DNA of 64,000 bases from Rugamonas apoptosis. GTDB lineage: Bacteria; Pseudomonadota; Gammaproteobacteria; Burkholderiales; Burkholderiaceae_D. Location: contig NZ_JACEZU010000004.1 in NCBI RefSeq assembly GCF_014042355.1, positions 1 to 64,000 on the forward strand. Direction: 5' to 3'. Of the stretch, positions 1-6,358 are shown piece after piece (position 1 is the stretch's first letter; each line of letters begins with the position of its first letter). The position numbers and the translations under genes are program-made. The notes below the pieces were generated by a model, which saw only the letters and a program-made list of their open reading frames with translations, was not told the origin of the DNA and did no database searches.

Positions 1-161
1 GTTCATCCGCATTCATCGTTGAAGTTGAAATCGCCTCGCATGTTCAGGAGGGAGCTGGCGCGCCGGGCTCAGGAAAACGGCGCTAACTAAGCGATAGGCT
101 GTGTCCGGCTATACGGGGGCAAGATCAGCGACCAGCAGCAGCCATTCACGAACTTGAACAC

Positions 162-491
162 TCATATCGTCCGGCTCCAAAGCTGCATGATGTTGACCTT
201 CCATTTGTACAGTTCGACCAATGACCAGAAAGTGATGTAGCTGGAAATCAAGGCACCGCTATGCGGAGAAATCACCATGGAGACGCCAGCACCGAACATC
301 GGATGCAGCGCACCGGCGCCGGCAAGCGCAGCAGTTATTGCCGCCCGTGTCGCGGTGTACAGACCAACAAACAGCACGGTAACGATGGCGATGATCGCAA
401 CGGTAACAGCGACCTTTTGCGTAAGATATTTCGCCAGCCATGCAACAAGCCCGGTGAACATGTTGAAAAGCAGCGTACCTAGAACTGGCAT
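162..491 (-). CDS. Inovirus minor coat protein, DUF2523-type (pVI-like)
   Basis: A 109-residue, mostly hydrophobic protein with about three membrane segments (roughly residues 5-22, 28-50 and 82-98), matching the size and character of DUF2523 proteins encoded between the adsorption protein and Zot in many filamentous phages. These proteins are thought to correspond to the M13 pVI end-cap protein, which sits in the inner membrane before virion release. A GGGAG ribosome site lies just upstream of the ATG. The gene lies 12 bases downstream of the adsorption-protein gene, so they are very likely co-transcribed. The expected downstream Zot gene does not follow: the only overlapping ATG opens just 18 codons. 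Confidence 0.75.
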   Translation of the reverse strand: MPVLGTLLFNMFTGLVAWLAKYLTQKVAVTVAIIAIVTVLFVGLYTATRAAITAALAGAGALHPMFGAGVSMVISPHSGALISSYITFWSLVELYKWKVNIMQLWSRTI

Positions 492-503
492 ATCAACTCC
501 CTA

Positions 504-1694
504 TCAGGCAACAGGCTTAGCCGTGGCGCGAGCGACCAACGACATTACCGAGTAACCAAAGAAAAACACCCACAGCAGTTCGAACATCGTGGCGAACATA
601 CCGGTATAGCTGCAAACGTCCACTGTCCACTGTCCACCGATACCGGGCAAGCCAACCGTAGGATTCGTACAAGAGCCTTGCGGCAGCTGATAGCCGAAGC
701 CAAGAGACGTATCCTTGCCCGCGCTGGATACTGCATCATTAAAGCCGTTCTGACGATCACCACCCACGCCATTCACAAGCGCATTGAGCGCATCCAAAGC
801 GCCACCAATGCCGGACGGCGTGCCGCTTTCGTCAATCTTGCAAGCAGGCTCCCCTGGAGCGCCGCAATTTGTTCCACCTGTGCCCGTACCACCTGTACCA
901 CCTGTACCACCTGTACCACCTGTGCCACCAGTACCGCCTGTGCCACCCGTGCCACCCGTGCCACCTGTACCACCAGTACCGCCGGTGCCAGTGCCACCCG
1001 TACCAGTGCCACCCGTACCAGTGCCACCCGTGCCACCTGTACCACCTGTACCGCTCGTATCACCCGTACCAGTGCCGCCTGTACCTGTACCGCCCGTTCC
1101 AGTGCCAGAACTACCACCTGAATATGCGGGAACGGTATCGTCAGGCGCCTGATTCACACCCGCCATTTCGCCCGTCTCCACCATTTGAAATACACAGGTT
1201 TTTTTCGCCACACCATTAACAGCATCACTAGTCGCCGTCATGCAAAAATCAGAGCCAGTCGCCTTAATCTTGCAACCATCAGCCGCCCCCTGAACGGAAC
1301 CCACACCATTCACTTCCTGAAGCACATTGCCAGTAGCGACAGACACATATGCAGCAACCAAAGAAACATTCCCAGCACTAGCACCAGCCGAACAAGTCCC
1401 GGTGGCAGAAATGAATGCAGAAGTCTTGTTTACCGCACCACTATAACGATTAGTAACAGTCACAATAACCGTCCCATAATCCGGAACAGTTTTCAGAAAA
1501 GCCTCATCAAGACCTTCACACACAGCAGACAAAGCACTATTCCCCCCCTCCCAATATTTGCAACTAGCTGGCGACAAAGGATAATTAGGTCCTCCCGTAT
1601 CGCCCCGAATAACAAATTGACGAGAAGCTTGAGCAAGTGAAGGAACGACGAGCAAAACGACAGCAAGCGTTCGCAAGATTAGCCGCGCAATCAT
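504..1694 (-). CDS. Inovirus adsorption (attachment) protein, pIII-like
   Basis: A 396-residue secreted, membrane-anchored protein. It has a signal peptide (residues 1-23, cleavage near AQA/SR), a Cys-containing N-terminal domain (about 24-190), a Gly/Thr repeat linker (about 193-276), a second Cys-containing domain (277-362) and a C-terminal membrane anchor (about 366-388). This is the architecture of filamentous phage pIII proteins: receptor-binding domain, flexible glycine-rich linker, anchor. Position between the major coat gene and the DUF2523 gene agrees. In phages of this type the N-terminal domains bind the host pilus, so the domain is usually phage-specific. Start ATG has a GGAGC site about nine bases upstream. 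The name rests on architecture and synteny, since pIII sequences diverge strongly. Confidence 0.8.
   Translation of the reverse strand: MIARLILRTLAVVLLVVPSLAQASRQFVIRGDTGGPNYPLSPASCKYWEGGNSALSAVCEGLDEAFLKTVPDYGTVIVTVTNRYSGAVNKTSAFISATGTCSAGASAGNVSLVAAYVSVATGNVLQEVNGVGSVQGAADGCKIKATGSDFCMTATSDAVNGVAKKTCVFQMVETGEMAGVNQAPDDTVPAYSGGSSGTGTGGTGTGGTGTGDTSGTGGTGGTGGTGTGGTGTGGTGTGGTGGTGGTGGTGGTGGTGGTGGTGGTGGTGGTGTGGTNCGAPGEPACKIDESGTPSGIGGALDALNALVNGVGGDRQNGFNDAVSSAGKDTSLGFGYQLPQGSCTNPTVGLPGIGGQWTVDVCSYTGMFATMFELLWVFFFGYSVMSLVARATAKPVA
867..1118 (-). repeat. Gly/Thr-coding short tandem repeat in adsorption gene
   Basis: About 250 bases of short tandem repeats (GGTACAGGTGGT-like units on the coding strand) encode residues about 193-276 of the adsorption protein as runs of GGT, GTG and GTGGTG. 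It is the flexible linker of a pIII-like protein. Such arrays can change length by slippage, so the exact copy number may also be an assembly-sensitive point. Confidence 0.9.
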
Positions 1695-1799
1695 AAAACC
1701 AAGCTCCGCTCCATAATGACCTCACCCAAACCGCAGAAATAGAAAAGGGCCGAAGCCTTACGACCACAGCCCCCAATCGACGCGAGAAGCGACCGCCGC

Positions 1800-2012
1800 T
1801 TAACCAGCGCGGGAGAACGCTTTCTTCATCATCTTGATGCCCCAGAAGCCACCGGCCACCAGCACGGCCACGCCGAAGGAAGCCGTGATGTAGGTTTGCG
1901 CGGTCGCGGACAGCGCAGTGATGGCGTCAACGCCCGGATCGGCAGCCAGTGCGGCACCCGATGCAACCAGCGCGCCAGCGGCGATAAGGCCGCGTTTGAT
2001 GTTCTTATTCAT
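1800..2012 (-). CDS. Inovirus major coat protein (pVIII-like)
   Basis: A 70-residue precursor starting at the ATG at 2012, chosen because AGGAGT lies seven bases upstream and the protein then begins MNKNIKRG followed by a hydrophobic stretch and ALA/AD, a textbook signal peptide (residues 1-23). The mature part is about 47 residues: a short acidic/amphipathic N-terminus (ADPGVDA), a membrane helix (about 42-60) and a basic C-terminus (KMMKKAFSRAG) that would contact DNA. This is the canonical layout of the filamentous phage major coat protein. The frame is open further upstream, but that extension lacks coding character. The 105 bases downstream (1695-1799) hold no gene. Confidence 0.88.
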   Translation of the reverse strand: MNKNIKRGLIAAGALVASGAALAADPGVDAITALSATAQTYITASFGVAVLVAGGFWGIKMMKKAFSRAG

Positions 2013-2081
2013 AACCACTCCTAAAAAAGATGCGCCAAAAAATAAAAGGACTGATCGGCAGACAGCCCAGTACAACGAAAA

Positions 2082-2198
2082 CTATTCCAGCGTTTCAATG
2101 GCCCGCCGTGCGATCCGTTGAATTGCGCCACCGGCATAGCCGATGCCAAAGGCGGTGCAGCAGTAAGCGATGATTTGCGCGGCAGTGAGCGTGTTCAT
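2082..2198 (-). CDS. Small inovirus membrane protein (pVII/pIX-like), 38 aa
   Basis: A 38-residue protein beginning MNTLTAAQ, with one hydrophobic segment (about residues 8-27) and a basic C-terminal tail (QRIARRAIETLE). Its ATG overlaps the stop codon of the 36-residue gene upstream (ATGA), indicating coupled translation. Two tiny single-span proteins near the major coat gene are the hallmark of M13 genes VII and IX, the proteins at the first-emerging end of the virion. The match here is by size, topology and position, not sequence identity. Confidence 0.6.
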   Translation of the reverse strand: MNTLTAAQIIAYCCTAFGIGYAGGAIQRIARRAIETLE

Positions 2199-2305
2199 TT
2201 GTGATCCACAATCCGATGAATGATGTACTTGATCAGATAGACCGCGCCGACAAACAGCGCCGTCAGAAACAGAATCGGAGACAGCGCCCCAAGCAAGGCA
2301 CTCAT
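2195..2305 (-). CDS. Small inovirus membrane protein (pIX/pVII-like), 36 aa
   Basis: A 36-codon gene: MSALLGALSPILFLTALF begins it, a single membrane helix fills residues about 5-26, and the end is basic (KYIIHRIVDHK). Its ATG overlaps the stop of the 85-residue gene upstream, and its TGA overlaps the ATG of the 38-residue gene downstream, both in the ATGA arrangement. This gap-free chain is strong evidence that so short a frame is real. It would be a minor coat protein of the pVII/pIX kind. Sequence identity to known proteins cannot be judged by eye. Confidence 0.6.
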   Translation of the reverse strand: MSALLGALSPILFLTALFVGAVYLIKYIIHRIVDHK

Positions 2306-2559
2306 CGCTGACCGCCCGCGATCCAACCAAGGGCCAAGCACAGCACCAGAGCCGCACCGATAAAAATGTCCGCCGTTACATTCACATCCACCCCGCTTGA
2401 TTGATCCGGTGCCGCGTCAAGCAAGTAAGCCTGTACAACAACCGGCCTGCCCGCCTGACCATCCGACGTCGTGCACTCCGTGTAAGTAGCACCAGCAGTC
2501 ACGCTCGACACAGACGCGCCCGGCTGACATACGATGACGAATTGCAGCGACCCGGACAT
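2302..2559 (-). CDS. Inovirus small membrane protein, 85 aa, unknown role
   Basis: I do not recognise this protein. It has a polar N-terminal part with Cys11 and Cys29 (a possible disulfide pair) and a C-terminal membrane helix (about residues 61-82) ending GGQR. No classical signal peptide is evident. The gene sits three bases after the ssDNA-binding gene, whose last codons supply its AAGGCGG ribosome site, and its stop overlaps the next ATG. Position suggests a morphogenesis or minor virion protein. Small proteins with this topology occur at this place in several betaproteobacterial filamentous phages, but the function is not assigned. Confidence 0.65.
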   Translation of the reverse strand: MSGSLQFVIVCQPGASVSSVTAGATYTECTTSDGQAGRPVVVQAYLLDAAPDQSSGVDVNVTADIFIGAALVLCLALGWIAGGQR

Positions 2560-2562
2560 GCG

Positions 2563-2883
2563 TTAGGCCGCCTTTGCAGCCTGCGCCGATGGTGCCGAGG
2601 CTTTAGCGGGCGCTGCACCAATTGGAGTGATGGTGGCGACCTGCGAACCGACGCGCTTTTCCGACGAAATGGAAACCTCAAATTCGACCTCATAAGTACC
2701 GGGCTGAATGTCTTTGTACTGCTGTGGCAGCAGCAGTTCCCCGATCAGCGGCGAGATCTCACCCGTGTCGCGGTTCACTTTCTGGACGATGCATTGCGCA
2801 AGGCGCATGTCGTAGTCATTGCCGGTCTTCTTCGAGCGGCCAGCGTTTTGGACAACGTGCAGGATTTGGATAGTCGATTTCAT
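2563..2883 (-). CDS. Inovirus single-stranded DNA-binding protein (pV-like)
   Basis: A 106-residue soluble protein: a beta-rich N-terminal part (about residues 1-88) and an Ala/Pro/Lys-rich tail (APAKASAPSAQAAKAA). It fits the single-stranded DNA-binding proteins that coat the phage genome before packaging, which are about 85-115 residues and encoded directly upstream of the coat genes. The start has an AGGGGT ribosome site seven bases upstream, part of a block shared with the gene ending at 3495. Downstream genes follow with 3-base spacing and then ATGA overlaps, so this is probably the first gene of the morphogenesis operon. Confidence 0.7.
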   Translation of the reverse strand: MKSTIQILHVVQNAGRSKKTGNDYDMRLAQCIVQKVNRDTGEISPLIGELLLPQQYKDIQPGTYEVEFEVSISSEKRVGSQVATITPIGAAPAKASAPSAQAAKAA

Positions 2884-2950
2884 GGTGTACCCCTATGTGA
2901 TTCGCCCGCTAGAGCGATTAGTACAACGCCAACATGGCGCACTAAATAAA

Positions 2951-2971
2951 CGTGACAAGTCACGATAAAAT
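2951..2971 (+). promoter_or_regulatory. Palindrome next to -10 box upstream of DUF2726 gene
   Basis: A perfect inverted repeat, CGTGAC-AA-GTCACG (2951-2964), lies immediately before TAAAAT (2966-2971), a good -10 hexamer about 30 bases upstream of the DUF2726-type gene. A repressor bound there would cover the -35/-10 spacer. No convincing -35 hexamer is seen (TAAATA at the right distance). The region is also the upstream region of the divergent ssDNA-binding gene. Confidence 0.4.
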
Positions 2972-3003
2972 ATGAACAAAACAAACGATCAATGGAACTA
3001 CCA

Positions 3004-3492
3004 ATGCACAAATTTGACTTCTACGTTTTCGGCATCGTCCTAATTTTCATCGTTGTCTTCGCAATCAACTTCGCCAACGACATCGAGAAACTCGGCATCC
3101 TTAATAATTTAAAAGACCTAAAAGTAAAAGCGCGTAGACCTCTTACGGATCGTGAAGAACAGATGTACACGGCCCTTACTACCGCCCTCCCCGAATGCGT
3201 GGTACTAGCCCAAGTTAGCTTTCAAGCCCTACTGACAACTAACCGTCGTGCAGACCGCAACAGATTCGACCGGAAATTTGCGGATTTCGTTATCTGCTCA
3301 AAGCAGCTAACCCCGATTGCGATCATCGAACTTGACGACAGCACCCACGACAACAAACAAGACAAAGACGCGGACCGTGACGCCATGCTCCAAAACGCCG
3401 GATACCAAACAATCCGGTACCGAAAAATTCCTACTACCGAACAACTGCGAGACGAGATCGAGCAAGCTCTAACGACCCTCACCAACAGCTAG
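3004..3492 (+). CDS. Membrane-anchored DUF2726-type nuclease-like cargo protein
   Basis: About 162 residues. An N-terminal membrane helix (about residues 6-24 of the ATG-3004 product) is followed by a DUF2726-like domain. The core pattern LTDREEQMY, then an acidic motif in FADFVI and IIELDD, then HDNKQDKDADRD and AGYQTIRYR, resembles PD-(D/E)XK-type restriction-endonuclease folds, to which DUF2726 is usually linked. The ATG at 2992 is also possible; 3004 was preferred because GGA lies seven bases upstream. It is transcribed against the phage structural genes, so it looks like accessory cargo (defence, superinfection exclusion or host benefit). Function is inference. Confidence 0.65.
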   Translation: MHKFDFYVFGIVLIFIVVFAINFANDIEKLGILNNLKDLKVKARRPLTDREEQMYTALTTALPECVVLAQVSFQALLTTNRRADRNRFDRKFADFVICSKQLTPIAIIELDDSTHDNKQDKDADRDAMLQNAGYQTIRYRKIPTTEQLRDEIEQALTTLTNS

Positions 3493-3494
3493 CA

Positions 3495-3692
3495 TTACTT
3501 TCCGCCCAGCTTCCCCAGCAGAGCACGAGCAGCATCAAGTTGCGGTTGCCAGATTTGCCAAGCCTCGTCCACCTTGGCCGAAGTCTCCAAACTGACGATA
3601 TGATCAGGAAGCCACATACGCAGCATGTCCCGCTCAGCGGCAGAGAGTGACAATTGGAGAGGTTCTTTCTCGTTTACTGATTGACTACGCAT
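3495..3692 (-). CDS. Small phage protein of unknown function, 65 aa
   Basis: A 65-residue soluble, acidic/helical protein (MRSQSVNEKEPLQLSLSAAE at the start, LLGKLGGK at the end). I do not recognise it. The ribosome site AGGGGT is seven bases upstream, in a block (TAGGGGTAAACCA) nearly the same as that of the ssDNA-binding gene. It is divergent from the regulator gene, with the three-operator array between them. That is the position of an early gene controlled by the repressor. A role in replication or in antagonising the repressor is possible but not shown. Confidence 0.55.
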   Translation of the reverse strand: MRSQSVNEKEPLQLSLSAAERDMLRMWLPDHIVSLETSAKVDEAWQIWQPQLDAARALLGKLGGK

Positions 3693-3719
3693 TGGTTTAC
3701 CCCTACGATCCAGCCTATG

Positions 3720-3766
3720 AACACAGCTGTATTAAACACAGGTGTATTAAATAACACACCTGTATT
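3720..3766 (+). promoter_or_regulatory. Three tandem operators for the phage regulator
   Basis: Three 14-base near-palindromes stand in a row: AACACAGCTGTATT (3720-3733), AACACAGGTGTATT (3735-3748) and AACACACCTGTATT (3753-3766). They share the consensus AACACASSTGTATT, whose reverse complement is AATACASSTGTGTT, so each is an imperfect dyad. Centre-to-centre distances are 15 and 18 bases. They fill the space between the divergent 65-residue gene and the regulator gene, as expected of a lysogeny-control region. The regulator gene's ribosome site (AGGAG) starts eight bases after the last site. Confidence 0.7.
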
Positions 3767-3784
3767 AGTGTCAAGGAGAAAGAT

Positions 3785-4180
3785 ATGAAAAGCGTGAAAT
3801 TTCTTGAGCAATTGCAAGTAAAGCTGGGAAAGGCGACCCAGCAGGAACTTGCCGACGTCTTGGGGATCACCCAAGGCGCAGTCGGCCACTACCTACACGG
3901 CAGACGTGTGATGGACGATGAAACCTGCTTAGCCGTCGCTATGCAACTAAACATCGACCCAATCCAAATCGTGGGAGCAGCCTGCATCGACCGTGCAGAA
4001 AAGAGCGGCCAGAGCAGCTTGTGGGAGGTTTTTATGTCAAGGATGGCGGCAACCGCAGCTAGCGCCGTTTTGTTGGTCAGTGTCAATTTATTTTTGACAC
4101 CGAACGACGCAGAAGCGGCCACCCTCCCCTATGACAGCGCGCACTTGCAAAATCCGCACACTTTATATTATGTAAAATGA
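3785..4180 (+). CDS. Phage helix-turn-helix regulator with C-terminal membrane segment
   Basis: A 131-residue protein. Residues about 5-60 form a Cro/CI-type helix-turn-helix (TQQELADVLGITQGAVGHYL), and residues about 87-107 form a hydrophobic helix (MAATAASAVLLVSVNLFLTP), so the protein may be membrane-tethered. The arrangement resembles small regulators with a DUF3693-like layout found in filamentous phages. It probably represses the divergent early gene and itself through the three operators directly upstream. The last residues, HTLYYVK, and the stop codon are encoded within the dif-like attachment site, so the gene ends exactly at the prophage boundary. Membrane-tethered repressor function is inference. 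Confidence 0.8.
   Translation: MKSVKFLEQLQVKLGKATQQELADVLGITQGAVGHYLHGRRVMDDETCLAVAMQLNIDPIQIVGAACIDRAEKSGQSSLWEVFMSRMAATAASAVLLVSVNLFLTPNDAEAATLPYDSAHLQNPHTLYYVK
4151..4178 (+). other. dif-like XerC/XerD attachment site (attR of inovirus prophage)
   Basis: A 28-base stretch aligns without gaps to the E. coli dif site from memory with 21 of 28 identities. The right (XerD-type) arm TTATGTAAAAT matches 10 of 11, the left arm (AATCCGCACAC) 6 of 11. Many filamentous phages carry no integrase and use host XerC/XerD at dif-like sites, so this is read as the right attachment site. It lies at the switch from low-GC phage genes to high-GC chromosome. The partner site (attL) must lie left of the window. 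Confidence 0.65.
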
Positions 4181-4251
4181 CGTCTGGAGAATGGTGTGAT
4201 TCCCAGGTTGCTTGAACCCCTCCATGATTGGATGACTTAAGCGCTTGATTT

Positions 4252-4260
4252 TGCTAAAAT
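4252..4260 (+). promoter_or_regulatory. Extended -10 promoter of rlhA
   Basis: TG-C-TAAAAT forms an extended -10 element 28 bases before the rlhA start codon. No good -35 hexamer is visible, which is acceptable for an extended -10 promoter. Transcription would start near 4267. The element lies outside the prophage, so integration leaves rlhA its own promoter. Confidence 0.45.
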
Positions 4261-4288
4261 TTCGGCCTTCGCCTGTGAGAATACCGCC

Positions 4289-6259
4289 ATGTCCCTGCTC
4301 GACCACGAAATTGAACTGCTGTCGCCCGCCAAAACCGCCGAAATCGGGCGCGAGGCCATCCTGCACGGGGCCGACGCGGTCTACATCGGCGGCCCCGCCT
4401 TCGGCGCGCGCCACAACGCCAGCAACCCGATCGAAGACATTTCGGCACTGGTCGAATTCGCCCACAAGTTCCGCTCGCGTATCTTCGTCACCATCAACAC
4501 CATCCTGCACGACGCGGAACTGGAAGCGGCCCGCAAGCAGATCTGGCAGCTCTACGATGCCGGCGTGGACGCCCTGATCATCCAGGACATGGGCCTGCTC
4601 GAAATGGACCTGCCACCGATCCAGCTGCACGCCAGCACCCAGTGCGACATCCGCACCGTGGAAAAGGCCAAGTTCCTGGGCGCCTCCGGCTTCTCGCAAC
4701 TGGTGCTGGCGCGCGAACTGACCATCGAACAGATCCGCAAGATCCGGGCCGAAGTCGACACTCCGCTCGAATACTTCATCCATGGCGCGCTGTGCGTGGC
4801 CTATTCCGGCCAGTGCTATATCTCGCACGCCGACACCGGCCGCAGCGCCAACCGCGGCGATTGTTCGCAAGCCTGCCGCCTGCCCTACACCCTGAGCGAC
4901 AGCCAGGGCCGCGTGGTCGCCTACGAAAAGCACCTGCTGTCGATGAAGGACAATGACCAGAGCGCGAACCTGGAAGCGCTGGTCGACGCCGGCATCCGCT
5001 CCTTCAAGATCGAAGGCCGCTACAAGGATATGGGTTATGTGAAGAACATCACGGCCCACTACCGGTTGCTGCTGGACGAGATCCTGGAACGCCGCCCCGA
5101 ATTGAGCCGCGCCGCCAGCGGCCACACGCGCGTGCTGTTCACGCCGGACGTGGACAAGACCTTCCACCGTGGCCACACCGATTATTTCGCCAATGGCCGC
5201 CAGGACGAAATCGGCGCCTTCGATTCCCCCAAGTATGTGGGCGTTGAACTGGGCATCGTCAGCCGCATCGGCACCGACCATTTCGACCTGGTGACCAACG
5301 CGCCCATGGCCAATGGCGATGGCTTGAACTACATGAACAAGCGCGAAGTCGTGGGCCTGCAGGCCAATGTCGTCAAGAAGCTGGGCGACAGTTCGGAAGG
5401 CGAATTGTGGCGCGTATTCCCCAACGAACAATTGCGCGAGCTGGCGGGTCTGAAGGCCGGCGTGTCGGTGATGCGCAACCGCGACCACCACTGGGAGGCG
5501 TCGCTGCAAAAGAAATCGTCGGAACGCAAGGTGGCGCTGCAACTGGCGCTGAGCGAGGACGCGGACGGCCTGCGCCTGACGCTGCGCGACGAGGACGGCA
5601 TCACCAGCAGCACTTACGCGACCATGGCGCTGCAGCCGGCGCAGCATGCGGAACAGGCGGAAGCGGCGCTGCACGCCAGCCTGGGCAAGCTGGGTAACAC
5701 CATGTTTGAAGTGGATGGCATCGCGCTGTCGTTGTCGCAGCCATGGTTTGTGCCATCGTCGGCCATCAACGCCCTGCGCCGCGATGCCATCGCCGCCCAC
5801 GAGGCCGCGCGCCTGGCGGCCTGGCAGCGCCCGGAACGCAAGGCGCCGCAGGAACCGCCGGCCGTCTATCCCGATACCCAACTGAGCTATCTGGCCAACG
5901 TCTACAACGAGAAGGCGCGCGCGTTCTACACCAAACACGGCGTGCAGATGATCGCCGCCGCCTACGAGTCGCACGAGGAGGCGGGCGAAGTGCCGTTGAT
6001 GATCACCAAGCACTGCCTGCGCTTCTCGTTCAACCTCTGCCCCAAGCAGGCCAAGGGTGTGCAAGGGGTGCAGGGCCAGGTCCGCGCCGAGCCGATGACG
6101 CTGGTGAGCGGCGAGGAACGCTACACTTTGCGCTTCGACTGCAAACCGTGCGAGATGCATGTGGTGGGCGCCATGAAGCCCGGTATCCTGAACTCGGCGC
6201 CGCCCTCCAACGTGCCTTACAGCACCCTCACCTTCCACCGCCAACGCCCGCTCGCCTGA
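4289..6259 (+). CDS. rlhA: 23S rRNA 5-hydroxycytidine C2501 synthase, U32 peptidase family
   Basis: A 656-residue member of the U32 peptidase-like family. The signature EYFIHGALC...GQCYIS is present at residues 161-178 (Cys169, Cys176), with further cysteines in RGDCSQACRLPY, which in this family bind an iron-sulfur cluster. Length and the long C-terminal extension match E. coli RlhA (YdcP, about 650 residues), which hydroxylates C2501 of 23S rRNA, rather than the shorter TrhP/YegQ (about 450), which acts on tRNA. It stands alone as a housekeeping gene immediately right of the prophage, with its own promoter and a hairpin terminator after it. Confidence 0.88.
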   Translation: MSLLDHEIELLSPAKTAEIGREAILHGADAVYIGGPAFGARHNASNPIEDISALVEFAHKFRSRIFVTINTILHDAELEAARKQIWQLYDAGVDALIIQDMGLLEMDLPPIQLHASTQCDIRTVEKAKFLGASGFSQLVLARELTIEQIRKIRAEVDTPLEYFIHGALCVAYSGQCYISHADTGRSANRGDCSQACRLPYTLSDSQGRVVAYEKHLLSMKDNDQSANLEALVDAGIRSFKIEGRYKDMGYVKNITAHYRLLLDEILERRPELSRAASGHTRVLFTPDVDKTFHRGHTDYFANGRQDEIGAFDSPKYVGVELGIVSRIGTDHFDLVTNAPMANGDGLNYMNKREVVGLQANVVKKLGDSSEGELWRVFPNEQLRELAGLKAGVSVMRNRDHHWEASLQKKSSERKVALQLALSEDADGLRLTLRDEDGITSSTYATMALQPAQHAEQAEAALHASLGKLGNTMFEVDGIALSLSQPWFVPSSAINALRRDAIAAHEAARLAAWQRPERKAPQEPPAVYPDTQLSYLANVYNEKARAFYTKHGVQMIAAAYESHEEAGEVPLMITKHCLRFSFNLCPKQAKGVQGVQGQVRAEPMTLVSGEERYTLRFDCKPCEMHVVGAMKPGILNSAPPSNVPYSTLTFHRQRPLA

Positions 6260-6263
6260 GCAT

Positions 6264-6288
6264 CTCGGGTGCGTTTGATGCACCTGAG
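6264..6288 (+). terminator. Probable terminator after rlhA
   Basis: CTCGGGTGC (6264-6272) pairs with GCACCTGAG (6280-6288) over nine positions with one G-U pair and a seven-base loop. It is followed by CCCTTTCTT, a modest T-rich run. It lies four bases after the rlhA stop and before the diguanylate cyclase gene. Confidence 0.6.
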
Positions 6289-6358
6289 CCCTTTCTTGGC
6301 AGAAGACTTGGTAGTACAGTAGTCGTCATCCTCATGCCTAGCGGTGGAAACTTGCAAT

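Larger units (their letters stand above)
1..4178. mobile_element. Inovirus (filamentous phage) prophage, right-hand part
   Basis: A block of small, lower-GC genes with the gene order of a filamentous phage structural module on the minus strand: ssDNA-binding protein, small membrane proteins, major coat protein, adsorption protein, DUF2523-type minor coat protein. The plus strand carries a cargo gene and a regulator. The right boundary is taken as the dif-like site at 4151-4178, after which ordinary high-GC chromosome (rlhA) begins. The left boundary is outside the window or the element is truncated: the 161 bases left of the minor coat gene hold no open frame that continues as a Zot/pI gene. 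Bases 1-90 could be the 3' end of a plus-strand gene (frames end in TAA at 84-86 and 88-90), but the fragment is too short to name. Replication protein (Rep/pII) and Zot are not seen. Confidence 0.8.

Noticed and set aside
867-1118. CRISPR-like repetitive block
   Set aside because: Units are 3-12 bases, lack spacers and are in frame as a Gly/Thr linker of a secreted protein.
1746-1759. Possible terminator after the major coat gene (GGC-TTCG-GCC with CTTTT)
   Set aside because: On the transcribed strand only three base pairs form before an A-C mismatch, so the stem is too weak.
3727-3741. LexA-like box CTGT-N7-ACAG
   Set aside because: The canonical spacing is N8, and the bases are fully explained as parts of the two neighbouring regulator operators.
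4163-6283. Very long open frame (about 700 codons) on the minus strand opposite rlhA
   Set aside because: It mirrors codon usage of a GC-rich plus-strand gene with clear family motifs; the protein has low-complexity His/Arg/Gln content and no ribosome site. The same applies to long antisense frames opposite the amidotransferase (36492-38642) and prsT (19383-21371).
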